Position numbers and translations under genes: made by a program. A stretch of DNA of 31,516 nucleotides from an uncultured Kiritimatiellota bacterium. GTDB lineage: Bacteria > Verrucomicrobiota > Kiritimatiellia > RFP12 > UBA1067. The notes beneath the pieces were generated by a model that saw only the letters and a list, made by a program, of their open reading frames with translations, was not told the DNA's origin and ran no database searches. Positions 8,310 to 16,806 of the stretch are shown in pieces (within the stretch, counting starts at the first letter, position 1; the number at the start of each line of letters is the position of its first letter). Location of the stretch: assembly GCA_934675625.1 (NCBI GenBank), contig CAKURH010000042.1:1-31516 (forward strand). The letters are read 5' to 3'.

Positions 8310-9980
8310 TCAGAACTCCAAATACCCTGCGTTCCAGGCCCCGAGAGCGGGAATCGTAATGGACGCGAAGCCATCGGATCCGCCTTCAACGGCAAGTTCG
8401 ACGGGCTTCTCCCCGAATTCGCGCCACACGGCCTTGCGTTTGTCCGTCCTCACCCAGACGCGCACGTTGCGCTGCGGGTCAAGTCGCGTCCCGATCAGAC
8501 CGACCGTCCGCAGTTCGCCGCCGGCCGAAACCCGCGGAATGACATGTCCGACGAACGGCGACTTGAGGACCGCGGACGCGGACGCCGCAAAATGGTCGCG
8601 CACCGCCTGGATTTTCGCCGAGGGCGTCTTCTGGCAATCCGGCAGCAGGTCGTCGCGAACCTCACCCCAGCCCGTGCCCAGCCCGCCGATGGCCTGCTTT
8701 TCGGTACTGATGACGCCCCAGCTGACGCCAGGTCCATGGAGGATCGGGATGCCGCAGAGGAAACGCATGCGTCCGGGATCGGTCTCGGGCATCGGACACT
8801 CGAACCCGGCCGGCGTCGTGCCGCGGCAGGCCGCGCGGTAACCGTGCAGGAACCCGTTCATCTCCGCCAGCGGGCCGAGCAGGTAGTCCGAATAGAACGC
8901 ATCCGTCTCTGACCGGCGGTCGAGGACGAACAAGCTGACCGAATCCATGCCCCACGCCAGCGCCGAAAAGGACTCCAGGGCGATCGACCGCGCCGACCGC
9001 GAACCGTAGGCACGGGGATAGGTCTCGACCTCGTTGCACCAGTTGTCTGTGACATCTTCCAGCGCCAGGCGCTTGCGCGCCTCGCACAGCCACTGCGATT
9101 TGAGAAGCTGGGCGTGCGGCCAGTCGTCATAATAGGGGCCGCCGCCCATCCTGACGCTCACCTTCTTGCCCGAAGCCGCGGCAAGCGCCCGGATGATGAC
9201 GCGGTCCTCGTGGTCGCGGTCGACGTCATATCCGCACTGGAACCCCATCCGCGTCTCGGGCGACACCTTGAGAAACGCCCGTGCGATGACCGCCGCGATC
9301 TCGCCGCACGACCGCGACGAGAAGTCCAACCAGCGGCTGCAGACAGCTTCATCGTCCCTGACGGCTGCGGCGAGCGTCTCACGCGTCCACGTCCGCTTCT
9401 CCTCCCCGCTGAAGTCGGCGATGCACCGCGCACACCAGCAGCCGGTCTCCCTGACGGAGGGATAATGGTTGTAGGTCCTGAGATCATCGTCGATCCAGAC
9501 GACGGCCGGACGGATCGCCGCATAGATCGCGCTCACGGCCCTCAGGCGCTCGAGAAACGCCGGCTGACGCGGACAGCTGCAGTACCGGCATTCCGTTCCG
9601 TCGCTGCACGTCCAACCCGTCCACGGCTTATCGAATATCCGCTTCTCCGCCTCGGTCGGGAAGTCGTCCCCATGCCCAATCGTCGCCTCGAACTGAAGGC
9701 TGACGCCGATGCCGAGCCGCCGCAGGTCTTCGGCCGCCGGCGCCAGCGTCTTCAGGTGCTTGCGATGCCAGTCGAGCGAGGGAAAGCTCTCCCCCGTCGA
9801 GAACCACACGTCATCGCAGCATCCCGGATGCTCCCTGAACGCCTTGAGCGTTCCCTTCCATTCCTCGGTCGAGCGCGTCTGCACCGATGCGAACCGGATC
9901 ATCGACAACGGCTGTTCCGCCGTCGCGGAGGTTGCGAGAACGGCGATGCCGGCGCCTGCCAGCGTCTTTTGAAACGTCAT
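8310..9980 (-). CDS. Secreted putative glycoside hydrolase, TIM-barrel type
   Basis: This 556-residue exported protein has a signal peptide at about residues 1-21. The body looks like an alpha/beta barrel of the GH42-like or uncharacterised GHL type. WIDDDLR at 162-168 and CWCARCIADF at 181-190 are reminiscent of the Cys-rich loop after strand 4 in such barrels. An earlier CRYCSCPRQPAF at 131-142 adds more cysteines. The C-terminal ~100 residues look like a small beta-sandwich. No catalytic pair can be assigned with confidence, though the acidic WIDDDLR is a candidate. It lies between the 80-residue secreted protein gene (13 bp upstream) and GH3 (5 bp downstream). The hydrolase role is inferred from fold-like motifs and operon position. 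Confidence 0.6.
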   Translation of the reverse strand: MTFQKTLAGAGIAVLATSATAEQPLSMIRFASVQTRSTEEWKGTLKAFREHPGCCDDVWFSTGESFPSLDWHRKHLKTLAPAAEDLRRLGIGVSLQFEATIGHGDDFPTEAEKRIFDKPWTGWTCSDGTECRYCSCPRQPAFLERLRAVSAIYAAIRPAVVWIDDDLRTYNHYPSVRETGCWCARCIADFSGEEKRTWTRETLAAAVRDDEAVCSRWLDFSSRSCGEIAAVIARAFLKVSPETRMGFQCGYDVDRDHEDRVIIRALAAASGKKVSVRMGGGPYYDDWPHAQLLKSQWLCEARKRLALEDVTDNWCNEVETYPRAYGSRSARSIALESFSALAWGMDSVSLFVLDRRSETDAFYSDYLLGPLAEMNGFLHGYRAACRGTTPAGFECPMPETDPGRMRFLCGIPILHGPGVSWGVISTEKQAIGGLGTGWGEVRDDLLPDCQKTPSAKIQAVRDHFAASASAVLKSPFVGHVIPRVSAGGELRTVGLIGTRLDPQRNVRVWVRTDKRKAVWREFGEKPVELAVEGGSDGFASITIPALGAWNAGYLEF

Positions 9981-9993
9981 GGAGACTCAATCC

Positions 9994-10236
9994 TCAGCGG
10001 AAGAACAGCAGGAACCCCGTGACCGGCGTGCTCTTGAACGAGAACACCAGCGGGACGATGTCGCGCCACCGGGAGTCAATCGCATCCCCGGTCCACGCGC
10101 CCGTCGTCGTCGACGAGGGCGTCACCGTGATCTGAGACTCGATGTCGATCCAGTCCGGATCGTTCAGCCACTCCGGCTTGTCGGCAAGCGCAACCGCACC
10201 CACCATGATTGCCAGCGAACAAATGATCTGTTTCAT
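9994..10236 (-). CDS. Small secreted protein of unknown function (80 aa)
   Basis: I do not recognise this 80-residue protein. An N-terminal signal peptide (KQIICSLAIMVGAVALA) is followed by a short Asp/Trp-rich segment (PEWLNDPDWIDIE), a Thr/Ser-rich stretch (ITVTPSSTTTGAWTG) and a hydrophobic C-terminus ending FLLFFR. The mature part would be about 60 residues. The ATG at 10236 has GGAG seven bases upstream. It follows two SUMF1-fold protein genes (39-bp gap), and the three may form a functional unit inside the glycoside hydrolase operon. The hydrophobic tail could be a membrane or surface-retention signal, but that is speculative. Confidence 0.6.
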   Translation of the reverse strand: MKQIICSLAIMVGAVALADKPEWLNDPDWIDIESQITVTPSSTTTGAWTGDAIDSRWRDIVPLVFSFKSTPVTGFLLFFR

Positions 10237-10275
10237 GTCTTCTCTCCTCAATTCAAGATTTTCACGGTCTCCCGA

Positions 10276-11652
10276 TTATCGGTCCACGATCGGCACACAC
10301 AGGCGAAAGCCCTGATTGCTTCCGTATTCCTTCTCTGTCGGACCAGAAGCATCCCCGCGAGCCGAGCTCAACGAAGCCCTCGTCAATGAACCGTCCTGCA
10401 CTCCATAGGCCAGATAAAAGGTAATATTCCAATGCTTGTTCGTGCCGCGAAGGACGCGTTTCGTTCCGCTTTGCGGACCGACCGGATCCGTATAAAGCAA
10501 GGACTGGTCAATGCATCCACCGTCGTTGCACACGCTGAAGTCCTCATACCAATCCTGGCAGAGCTCCGAAACGTTGCCATAGCAGTCGTAGATTCCCCAC
10601 TTGTTCGGCACGTACGAGCCGACGGAGGCCGTTTCGGAATTGAGTCCGTAGTAATCGTCGTTCATGTTGATCGGCTCCTTGGAGTTCTCCAGCATTCGGC
10701 CAAGCTGCATGTAATGGTCAATCGTTATTGCCCCGCCATCGTAGAGTGGCCCTCGTTGTCCGGCCCTGCAGGCGAACTCCCATTGCGCCTCCGTCGGTAA
10801 ATCCGCCCACTTGAGTCCCGTCTTGGCACGGAACTTCGCGAGCGGACTGCTGCTGTCGACAGCATGCGACTGCTCGAAGTCAAAAACGCCGTTTCCGTCA
10901 AGAACCGGCCATGTGTTGACTCCGCGAATGTCGGTGTAGCTCAGCCAGCTGATGGGCACCGCCTTCGTCTTCAGCGTCTCCATCGTCGCATAGGCGCTGC
11001 TCGGGTCATTTTTGATCCAGTCGTACTGTCCTTCCGTGCACTCGTAGACGGCGAACCAGTAGTCGGACGTCAGCTTGACGCGATGCGCCACCGCATTCGG
11101 ATTGAACATCCCGCTGTTGGCGGCATATTCGGCACCCATGAGCCACTCGACGTCCTTCGCGCGGATATGCCGGAACACCATCGCATCCGTCTTGTAGTAG
11201 ATGTCGCCCACCCCGCCCGGCAGGTAGTCGGCGCCAAGGTAATAGGTGACGTTCGTTTCCGTCCGCAGATCGACGACCATGTAGTCCGGCGGATTGAGCT
11301 TCGTCCACGTCTTGATTTCCGCGCGCAGCTGCGCCGTCGGCAGTGTGAAGCCCTCCCAGGTCTCGTCGGGGAACCAGAACGCCCGGCGCATCTCCCCATC
11401 CTCAGTCGCCCTGACCCAGCAGTTGACTTCGCCCGCCACGCTCTGCTGCGCCCTGCCGCCGACCGAGACCCACGCGCCGTTGCCGGACGCGACCGTATTG
11501 GTCTGGAAGTCGACCGTGACAATCGCGTCTTCGGCCAGCGTGTACGAGACCTTGACCGTTCGCGTCACGGCGTCCTGCTCGACCGTGACCGCCGACATCG
11601 CCGCAAACGCAAAGAGCGAAACAGCGGAAAAGACAAGATAAGTCGATTTCAT
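10276..11652 (-). CDS. Secreted SUMF1-fold protein, copy 1
   Basis: This 458-residue exported protein has a signal peptide at about residues 1-21. A beta-sandwich-like N-terminal domain (about 22-140) includes EDAIVTVDFQTNT and WTKLNPPDYMV. The rest has the formylglycine-generating-enzyme fold: LPTEAQWEFACRAG, GIYDCYGNVSELCQDWY, RVLRG and GFRLCV. True sulfatase-activating enzymes carry a Cys pair near the RVxRGG motif; here that region reads RVLRGTNKHWN with no cysteine, and no sulfatase gene is present. It is therefore probably a binding or structural protein rather than an enzyme. The ATG at 11652 was preferred over the in-frame ATG at 11658 because it is six bases from GGGAGGA rather than one. 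Confidence 0.85.
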   Translation of the reverse strand: MKSTYLVFSAVSLFAFAAMSAVTVEQDAVTRTVKVSYTLAEDAIVTVDFQTNTVASGNGAWVSVGGRAQQSVAGEVNCWVRATEDGEMRRAFWFPDETWEGFTLPTAQLRAEIKTWTKLNPPDYMVVDLRTETNVTYYLGADYLPGGVGDIYYKTDAMVFRHIRAKDVEWLMGAEYAANSGMFNPNAVAHRVKLTSDYWFAVYECTEGQYDWIKNDPSSAYATMETLKTKAVPISWLSYTDIRGVNTWPVLDGNGVFDFEQSHAVDSSSPLAKFRAKTGLKWADLPTEAQWEFACRAGQRGPLYDGGAITIDHYMQLGRMLENSKEPINMNDDYYGLNSETASVGSYVPNKWGIYDCYGNVSELCQDWYEDFSVCNDGGCIDQSLLYTDPVGPQSGTKRVLRGTNKHWNITFYLAYGVQDGSLTRASLSSARGDASGPTEKEYGSNQGFRLCVPIVDR

Positions 11653-11672
11653 CTTCATTCCTCCCTTTCTCC

Positions 11673-13004
11673 TCAATGAATGGCCATCATAAGCCGCACA
11701 CTGCCGAGACCGGCATGGTTTGCATCTGGCGCGAGCGATCCTCGCCGGGTCATGTAACTCCAGGGTTTGGCGTCATTGTAATTGCCGCCGATAAAGCTCC
11801 GCTTCTCACCCGCTTTCGGGCCGACCGGATCCACGTGGACGATCAAGGCATCGATGTTCTCCCAACTCTCGTACCAGTCACGGCACGGCGTCGTACACTC
11901 CATCATCATCTCGAAAAGGCCGTACGGATTGGCCGGATAGGACCCCACCGTTGCCTTTTCCCCGGTCTTGCCCTCGCAATCATCCGTGTTGCGGTTGCCG
12001 TTCCACCGCGTCACCCTGCTGGCGTTGTCCTCCGTAAAGAAGAGGCGGTTGTAGAGATAGCCGCCGCGGTCGCCGCCACGCGCGGCAAACGTATATTCGG
12101 CCTCGCTCGGGATGTCCAGCGTCTCGAGCCCCGTCCGCGTACGGAACCGGCCTACGATGCTGTCACTGTCGACCTCCAGGGACTTCTCATAGTCGAACGC
12201 GCCGTCCGTATAGACCGGATAGGCAGCCCCCTTGGTCTTGCCACGCAAAGCGTTGTACGACACCCATGTCGCGGGGAGGCGGTTGTTCGGATAGTCTCCG
12301 ACTTTCTCCTCGGCATACCACTTTTGATCAGCCGTCACGAAATAGACCCCCATGTAGTAGTCGTACGACAGAACCGCCTGGTGTCCGCGCTCGTTGATGC
12401 GGTCTGCATATGTGAGACCGTATCCCACCACCTGCTTTTTGAACTCAACCTTGTCATTGCCCATGAGGAAGCGCCTGCCTTTGGCGTGGATGCGCCGCAT
12501 GACGAGCTTGTCCGACTTGTAGGGCTTGTTCGCCTCGGCCTCGGACGCGCTGTAGTCGAGAATGTTCCCGTACGGCAGGGCGAGCGGATCGGCGTAGTAG
12601 TTGACCTCCTTCGTGCCTGACAGGTCCGCCATGAGCCAGTCCGGCGGATTCCCCTTGGTCCAGGCGGTGACGACCGCGCGGAAGTTCTTGATCTTCTGTC
12701 CGGGCCAGCCCACGAGCGGATCCCATTCGATCGTGCGCGTCTCGCCGGCGGTCACGAACTTGTGGACGTCGCCCGTCGCGTTGCGATAGGCCCTCCCTCC
12801 GATCGACACCCACTCGCCCGAGGCGTTCTTCTGGGTGTTGGTCTGGAAGTCGACCGTCACGATCGCATCCTCGTTCAGGGAATAGACGACCTTGACGGTT
12901 CGACTGCCCAACTGCTGACCGCACGACAGCAGCGTCACTTCGGTTGCCGCAAACAGTGCTGACGCCAGCGTTAGCGCTGTTACCAAACAGATCAACCTAC
13001 TCAT
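11673..13004 (-). CDS. Secreted SUMF1-fold protein, copy 2
   Basis: This 443-residue paralogue of the next gene has a signal peptide at about residues 1-19. It shares the N-terminal domain (EDAIVTVDFQTNT, then EWVSIGGRAYRN, then WTKGNPPDW) and the C-terminal SUMF1 fold (IPSEAEYTFAARGG, NPYGLFEMMMEC, VDPVGPKAGEKRSFIGG). The catalytic cysteine pair of formylglycine-generating enzymes is absent. The two copies are diverged in the C-terminal part, so the duplication is not recent. The start at 13004 has AAAGGA seven bases upstream and follows a 62-bp gap, the largest gap within the operon core, which contains a TAACCGGTTA palindrome. It ends 20 bp before copy 1. Confidence 0.85.
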   Translation of the reverse strand: MSRLICLVTALTLASALFAATEVTLLSCGQQLGSRTVKVVYSLNEDAIVTVDFQTNTQKNASGEWVSIGGRAYRNATGDVHKFVTAGETRTIEWDPLVGWPGQKIKNFRAVVTAWTKGNPPDWLMADLSGTKEVNYYADPLALPYGNILDYSASEAEANKPYKSDKLVMRRIHAKGRRFLMGNDKVEFKKQVVGYGLTYADRINERGHQAVLSYDYYMGVYFVTADQKWYAEEKVGDYPNNRLPATWVSYNALRGKTKGAAYPVYTDGAFDYEKSLEVDSDSIVGRFRTRTGLETLDIPSEAEYTFAARGGDRGGYLYNRLFFTEDNASRVTRWNGNRNTDDCEGKTGEKATVGSYPANPYGLFEMMMECTTPCRDWYESWENIDALIVHVDPVGPKAGEKRSFIGGNYNDAKPWSYMTRRGSLAPDANHAGLGSVRLMMAIH

Positions 13005-13046
13005 CTGCATTTCCTTTCGTTTGTTGGTTTTGACATGTTGTTTGCT

Positions 13047-13056
13047 TAACCGGTTA
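13047..13056. promoter_or_regulatory. TAACCGGTTA palindrome in the gap before the SUMF1 pair
   Basis: A perfect 10-bp palindrome sits in the 62-bp gap between the GH32 gene and the first SUMF1 gene. The centred CG with AAC/GTT arms resembles LacI/GalR-family half-sites. No good promoter accompanies it on the minus strand. It may be an internal operator that controls the SUMF1 module separately, or may be chance. Confidence 0.3.
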
Positions 13057-13066
13057 CCTCACACGT

Positions 13067-14437
13067 TCACCTGCAATCCCCTATGCCATAGCACATTCCA
13101 TGAACATCGTTCCCCGAAATCTTCAGCCGCTCTTCCTCCCGCATCATCGGAATCGCGCACGTCAGGCTGCTCTCCCCGTTGTTGAGGAAAACCTCGACGG
13201 TCGAGACATCCGCGAGAATGCGCAGTTTCTCCGGCTTGCGGCCGTTGGACGGAATCGACAGTCCGTTGACCGTGGTCTGCCAGCCGGACGAGACGATGTC
13301 GAGCGATTTCCCGACCCGGACCTCCGCCTCTCCGTCGAACTCGATCTCCAGGTCGAAGACGCCCCCGCGCGCATCGACATCGGACCCGTCCTTCACGATC
13401 CGGCCGTCCTTCCGCAGGGAATCGAACTCGCGGACCGGCCACATGCGGACGTTCAGTTCCGCATCGAGCGTCAGGTCCCGCGGCATGGCGATGGCGCCGT
13501 TCCAACCCTCTGGATTGATGAAGCCGCCGATCCAGGCGGTGATCACCAGGCGTCCGTCCCCGCGGGGAAGCAGGGCTGTCGCATAAAAGCCCCGGGCTGC
13601 GGGATGTCCCTGTGCGCCGCCGCCCTGGTTCGAGAACCCGTAGGACAGCACGCCTTTCTTCTCCGCGGCAAACCGCGCCGAGGACGCATCGAACGTGCCG
13701 ACGAAGTAGACGGGATTCCCGTACGGACAGAAGATCAGCACCCACTTCCCGTCCACCTTCGCAAAATTGATGACCTCGCCGTTGTCGTCGAAGAACGTGC
13801 CGCGGTAGCGCCAGTTCGTCCAGCTTTCGTCCGGGCACTCGTAGATCGGGATCTCCGCCTTGCCGTTGTCCGTGCGCACGCACTTCGAGATCAGCATGAA
13901 GCGCCGTCCTTCCGCCCGGAACATCCACACGTCGCTCCAGCCCGGATGATAGTCGGGGCCGCCATGGTTAGCCAGCGTCAGCTTTCCGGCGTCCATCCGC
14001 GTGAAACGCCGCATGTCGCCGTCGCATTGAAGCGCCACATGCTCCCGCGGTCGGCCGGACTCGCAGAGATCGGCCGTATAGTAGACCTGCGGCGTGCCGT
14101 CGTCCCTGATGATCACCGCACCGTCGTTCAGGTTGTCCTCGCCGTTCGCGACATCCGGCTCGAGGCAGCACCCGAGCTCCCGCCAGCGGATGAAGTCGTC
14201 CGTCTCAAGCTGCATGAAGTCCCCGCCGAGCCTTTTGCCGCCCTTGCGGTTGAGGTCGTAGAAGAGCCGCCACGCGCCCTTGTACCGGACGCCGCCCCAG
14301 ACGTCGATCATGTTTCCCTTCGGCGGCGTGTAATGGTAACGCGGCCGTGACGCATCATCAGTCAGTGCCGCCGCCGACAGCGACGATACCACGGCACAGG
14401 CGAGCGCGAAGACAACCTGTCTGGCGAAACCCCTCAC
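13067..14437 (-). CDS. GH32-like glycosidase (divergent), secreted
   Basis: This 456-residue protein has a signal peptide at about residues 1-23, a five-bladed propeller and a C-terminal beta-sandwich (about 330-456), the GH32 layout of fructan hydrolases. The nucleophile region is YHYTPPKGNMIDVWGG, where canonical enzymes read WMNDPNG; the Asp (residue 45) is kept but the flanking Asn, Pro and Gly are changed. WSDVW at 167-171 takes the place of the FRDP motif. YECP at 199-202 supplies the acid/base Glu200. All three carboxylates are present, so it may be active on an unusual substrate rather than sucrose or inulin. Translation starts at GTG (14437), overlapping the previous stop as GTGA, with AAGGAGG upstream. 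Confidence 0.8.
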   Translation of the reverse strand: MRGFARQVVFALACAVVSSLSAAALTDDASRPRYHYTPPKGNMIDVWGGVRYKGAWRLFYDLNRKGGKRLGGDFMQLETDDFIRWRELGCCLEPDVANGEDNLNDGAVIIRDDGTPQVYYTADLCESGRPREHVALQCDGDMRRFTRMDAGKLTLANHGGPDYHPGWSDVWMFRAEGRRFMLISKCVRTDNGKAEIPIYECPDESWTNWRYRGTFFDDNGEVINFAKVDGKWVLIFCPYGNPVYFVGTFDASSARFAAEKKGVLSYGFSNQGGGAQGHPAARGFYATALLPRGDGRLVITAWIGGFINPEGWNGAIAMPRDLTLDAELNVRMWPVREFDSLRKDGRIVKDGSDVDARGGVFDLEIEFDGEAEVRVGKSLDIVSSGWQTTVNGLSIPSNGRKPEKLRILADVSTVEVFLNNGESSLTCAIPMMREEERLKISGNDVHGMCYGIGDCR

Positions 14438-16806
14438 CGTTCACCCTCCTTCCCGCCGTCCCCGGGGGCCGAATCGTCCGCAATGAACTGCCGCAACCCG
14501 GCGGCGATGGCGTCGCCCATCTGCGCGCCGCCGACGGCGCTCGGATGGACGGCGTTCATGCTGCGAACCGTCTTGGTCTTCGCGCGGGCGCTCGTCGGGC
14601 ACTCCTCGCGGATGAATCCGTCGATCGGATCCACCGCCTGCGCAACCGGCAGGAGCCGCACCTTCGGATCGTTCTTCTCCTCCACGTAGCGCATGATCTC
14701 TCGCGTCAGCTGGAACATGTTCTTCCGATGCTGGACCTCGTTGAACCCCGAACCGTAGTTGTTCGCAAAACCGTCCTGCGTCGTGCCGACCGGCTGCGTG
14801 CAAAGGACATACACGGCCCCGGGCATCGTCTCACGCAGCTTCGAGACGAGCTCCTCGAACTGGGGCACGACATGCTCGGCATAGTAGGCCTTGAGCTCGC
14901 CGTCCTCGCCAAAGCACCCGAAGATGCTGTTCACGCCGAGTTCGATGACGACGTAGTCCGGCGCCTTGCCGCCGTTCACCTTGTCCAGCCACGCCTGCAC
15001 GTCAACGACCTTCTTGCCGTCCTTGAACTGCACGAGCGGGCTGCGCAGGAGATCGCGCTGCCAGTCGTGGATGATCTTCTCCGGCGTGCCGAGCGCCTTG
15101 AGCTGCTCCCGTTCGGCCGCATCCTGGACGTTGGCGTACTCCTCGTCGGAGATCATGTACCGCGTGAGGAACGTCCGGAAGGAAAAGCCGCCGTAGCCGT
15201 CGTGCTTCCCCGTTCCGCCGCGCGAGCCGACCTGACGGTAGCCGGTCAGTCCGGCGGCCTTCATGTCGTCGTAGAGGAACTGCTGGAAGCCGCTGTTCGT
15301 AAGCGAATCGCCCAGGATCGCGACCGAGACGTCCCGCGACGGGTCCTTCGCCTTCGGCGCCACGCAGACGGTCGTTTTCGCCTGGGTGACAAGACCGTCG
15401 TCGTTCCACGCGAAAAGCGTGAGCTCGAACGCCTTGCCGGCGTCTTCCGCGTTCGGCGTGAACGTCCACCGCACCCGTTCGGAGCGTCCCTTCGCGCAAC
15501 GCGCCTGAATGGCGTAGTTCTCGGGCACGGACGAGTCGAACACCTCCTTGAAATAGACGTTGCATTCCAGCCCTGGCGCGGCATAGAGCCGCTTGGGAAG
15601 GCAGAACACGGGCTTGCCGACGCGGGCATAAGGACGCGGGCTGCGCAGTTCGCAGGCACAGCCGGGGTTATCTCGAATCACCGTACCACCGCGGTGTCCG
15701 CCGCGATCAAGGAGAAGCTCCGACGTATAGCCGCGATGGAAGGAATTGTCCTTGACGACAGAATCCGTCAGCCCCTCGAGGATGAAGCCGTATTCGGGTC
15801 CGACCTTGCCGTTCGGCTTGTCATCGGCGCCGGCAAGGCTCGTGTTGCCGCAGACCGTCAGACCCGTGCAATTCAGCAAGACGGCCTGGGCGGTCGGATG
15901 CTCGCATTTCTTCTCCCACCGACACGACTCGCCAGCCCGTCGGAAGAGGTTGCCTGACACGCTCATCGCACCCGTTTTCGAGAGGAAGAGGTTCGCACAC
16001 CCGTTCCTGTCGAACTGGCAATTCCCGATCACATGGGAATCGCCCTTCTCGGCCCACAGGCCATAGCGCGCATTCCACTCGAAACGATTGCCGGTGATGA
16101 TGAACGCCGCCCCCTGCAGGGCCAGGCCATCCGTACCGTTGCCGCTGAAATGCGTTTCGCTGATGACTCCGTCCCACGCGATGAGGTCAAGTCCGCTCCC
16201 CCTGTTGAACGCACATTGCGATCGGTTGACGAGCACAACCCATCCGCACTTGATGTGCAGGCCATTGCCGGGGAATCGGATGAACCGGCAATCCAAGATC
16301 GAGATGCTGTCCTCGGTGTCCGAAAACCGATCCTGATGGAACATGACGCCGTGCGTCTTCGACGGGAACGCCCGATCCCACTTGCGTGACGGCAGCGGTG
16401 CAGACCGCGTGCCATGACCTTGAACGGAAAACCCGTATCCGTCGCCGAATCCGCCGTCAAAGACCAGCCCTTCAAGGCGAATTCCTCGCGCCCCGGTAAT
16501 GTCAAGGAGGGAACTTGCCGAGAAATCGTCGAGAAGCAGCACCGCGCCCTGGTTATGTGCGTCTGCCCTGGGCTGCCATTCCCATTTGCGCTCCGCCTTC
16601 AGGCAGATTCCCGGATGCGCCTTGAGCCCGTGCGCCCGGTAGACGCCTGCGGGAAAATAGACCGTGCCCTGGCAGGCGCCGGCCGCATCCAGCGCCCGCT
16701 GGATCGCGGCGCTGTCCGAAGCCTTCCCGTCGCCTTTCGCACCGAAGTCCCGCACGTTGAAGAGACCCAGCGCCGAAGCCAGAAGAATTGCGCTCAGCAT
16801 CATCAT
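14434..16806 (-). CDS. Beta-helix (pectate-lyase-3-like) plus SGNH hydrolase fusion, secreted
   Basis: This 790-residue protein combines two catalytic-type modules. A short signal peptide (about 1-14) leads into FNVRDFGAKGDGKASDSAAIQ, the hallmark of the pectate-lyase-3/GH55-like right-handed beta-helix, which extends to about residue 390. A linker/immunoglobulin-like region (about 400-485) follows, then an SGNH esterase domain: AILGDSLTN with Ser501, GVNS with Asn626, and NAVHPS with His754. In the last block the usual catalytic Asp, three residues before His, is Asn751. It may deacetylate and bind or cleave pectin-type chains. Its ATG overlaps the preceding stop by four bases (ATGA), and its own stop overlaps the GH32 GTG, so three genes are translationally coupled. 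Confidence 0.85.
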   Translation of the reverse strand: MMMLSAILLASALGLFNVRDFGAKGDGKASDSAAIQRALDAAGACQGTVYFPAGVYRAHGLKAHPGICLKAERKWEWQPRADAHNQGAVLLLDDFSASSLLDITGARGIRLEGLVFDGGFGDGYGFSVQGHGTRSAPLPSRKWDRAFPSKTHGVMFHQDRFSDTEDSISILDCRFIRFPGNGLHIKCGWVVLVNRSQCAFNRGSGLDLIAWDGVISETHFSGNGTDGLALQGAAFIITGNRFEWNARYGLWAEKGDSHVIGNCQFDRNGCANLFLSKTGAMSVSGNLFRRAGESCRWEKKCEHPTAQAVLLNCTGLTVCGNTSLAGADDKPNGKVGPEYGFILEGLTDSVVKDNSFHRGYTSELLLDRGGHRGGTVIRDNPGCACELRSPRPYARVGKPVFCLPKRLYAAPGLECNVYFKEVFDSSVPENYAIQARCAKGRSERVRWTFTPNAEDAGKAFELTLFAWNDDGLVTQAKTTVCVAPKAKDPSRDVSVAILGDSLTNSGFQQFLYDDMKAAGLTGYRQVGSRGGTGKHDGYGGFSFRTFLTRYMISDEEYANVQDAAEREQLKALGTPEKIIHDWQRDLLRSPLVQFKDGKKVVDVQAWLDKVNGGKAPDYVVIELGVNSIFGCFGEDGELKAYYAEHVVPQFEELVSKLRETMPGAVYVLCTQPVGTTQDGFANNYGSGFNEVQHRKNMFQLTREIMRYVEEKNDPKVRLLPVAQAVDPIDGFIREECPTSARAKTKTVRSMNAVHPSAVGGAQMGDAIAAGLRQFIADDSAPGDGGKEGER

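Noticed and set aside
10276..13004. SUMF1 proteins as sulfatase-activating enzymes
   Set aside because: The catalytic cysteine pair is missing in both, and no sulfatase gene is present in the window.
13030..13035. Perfect TTGACA on the plus strand
   Set aside because: There is no -10 at a suitable distance and no plus-strand gene follows.
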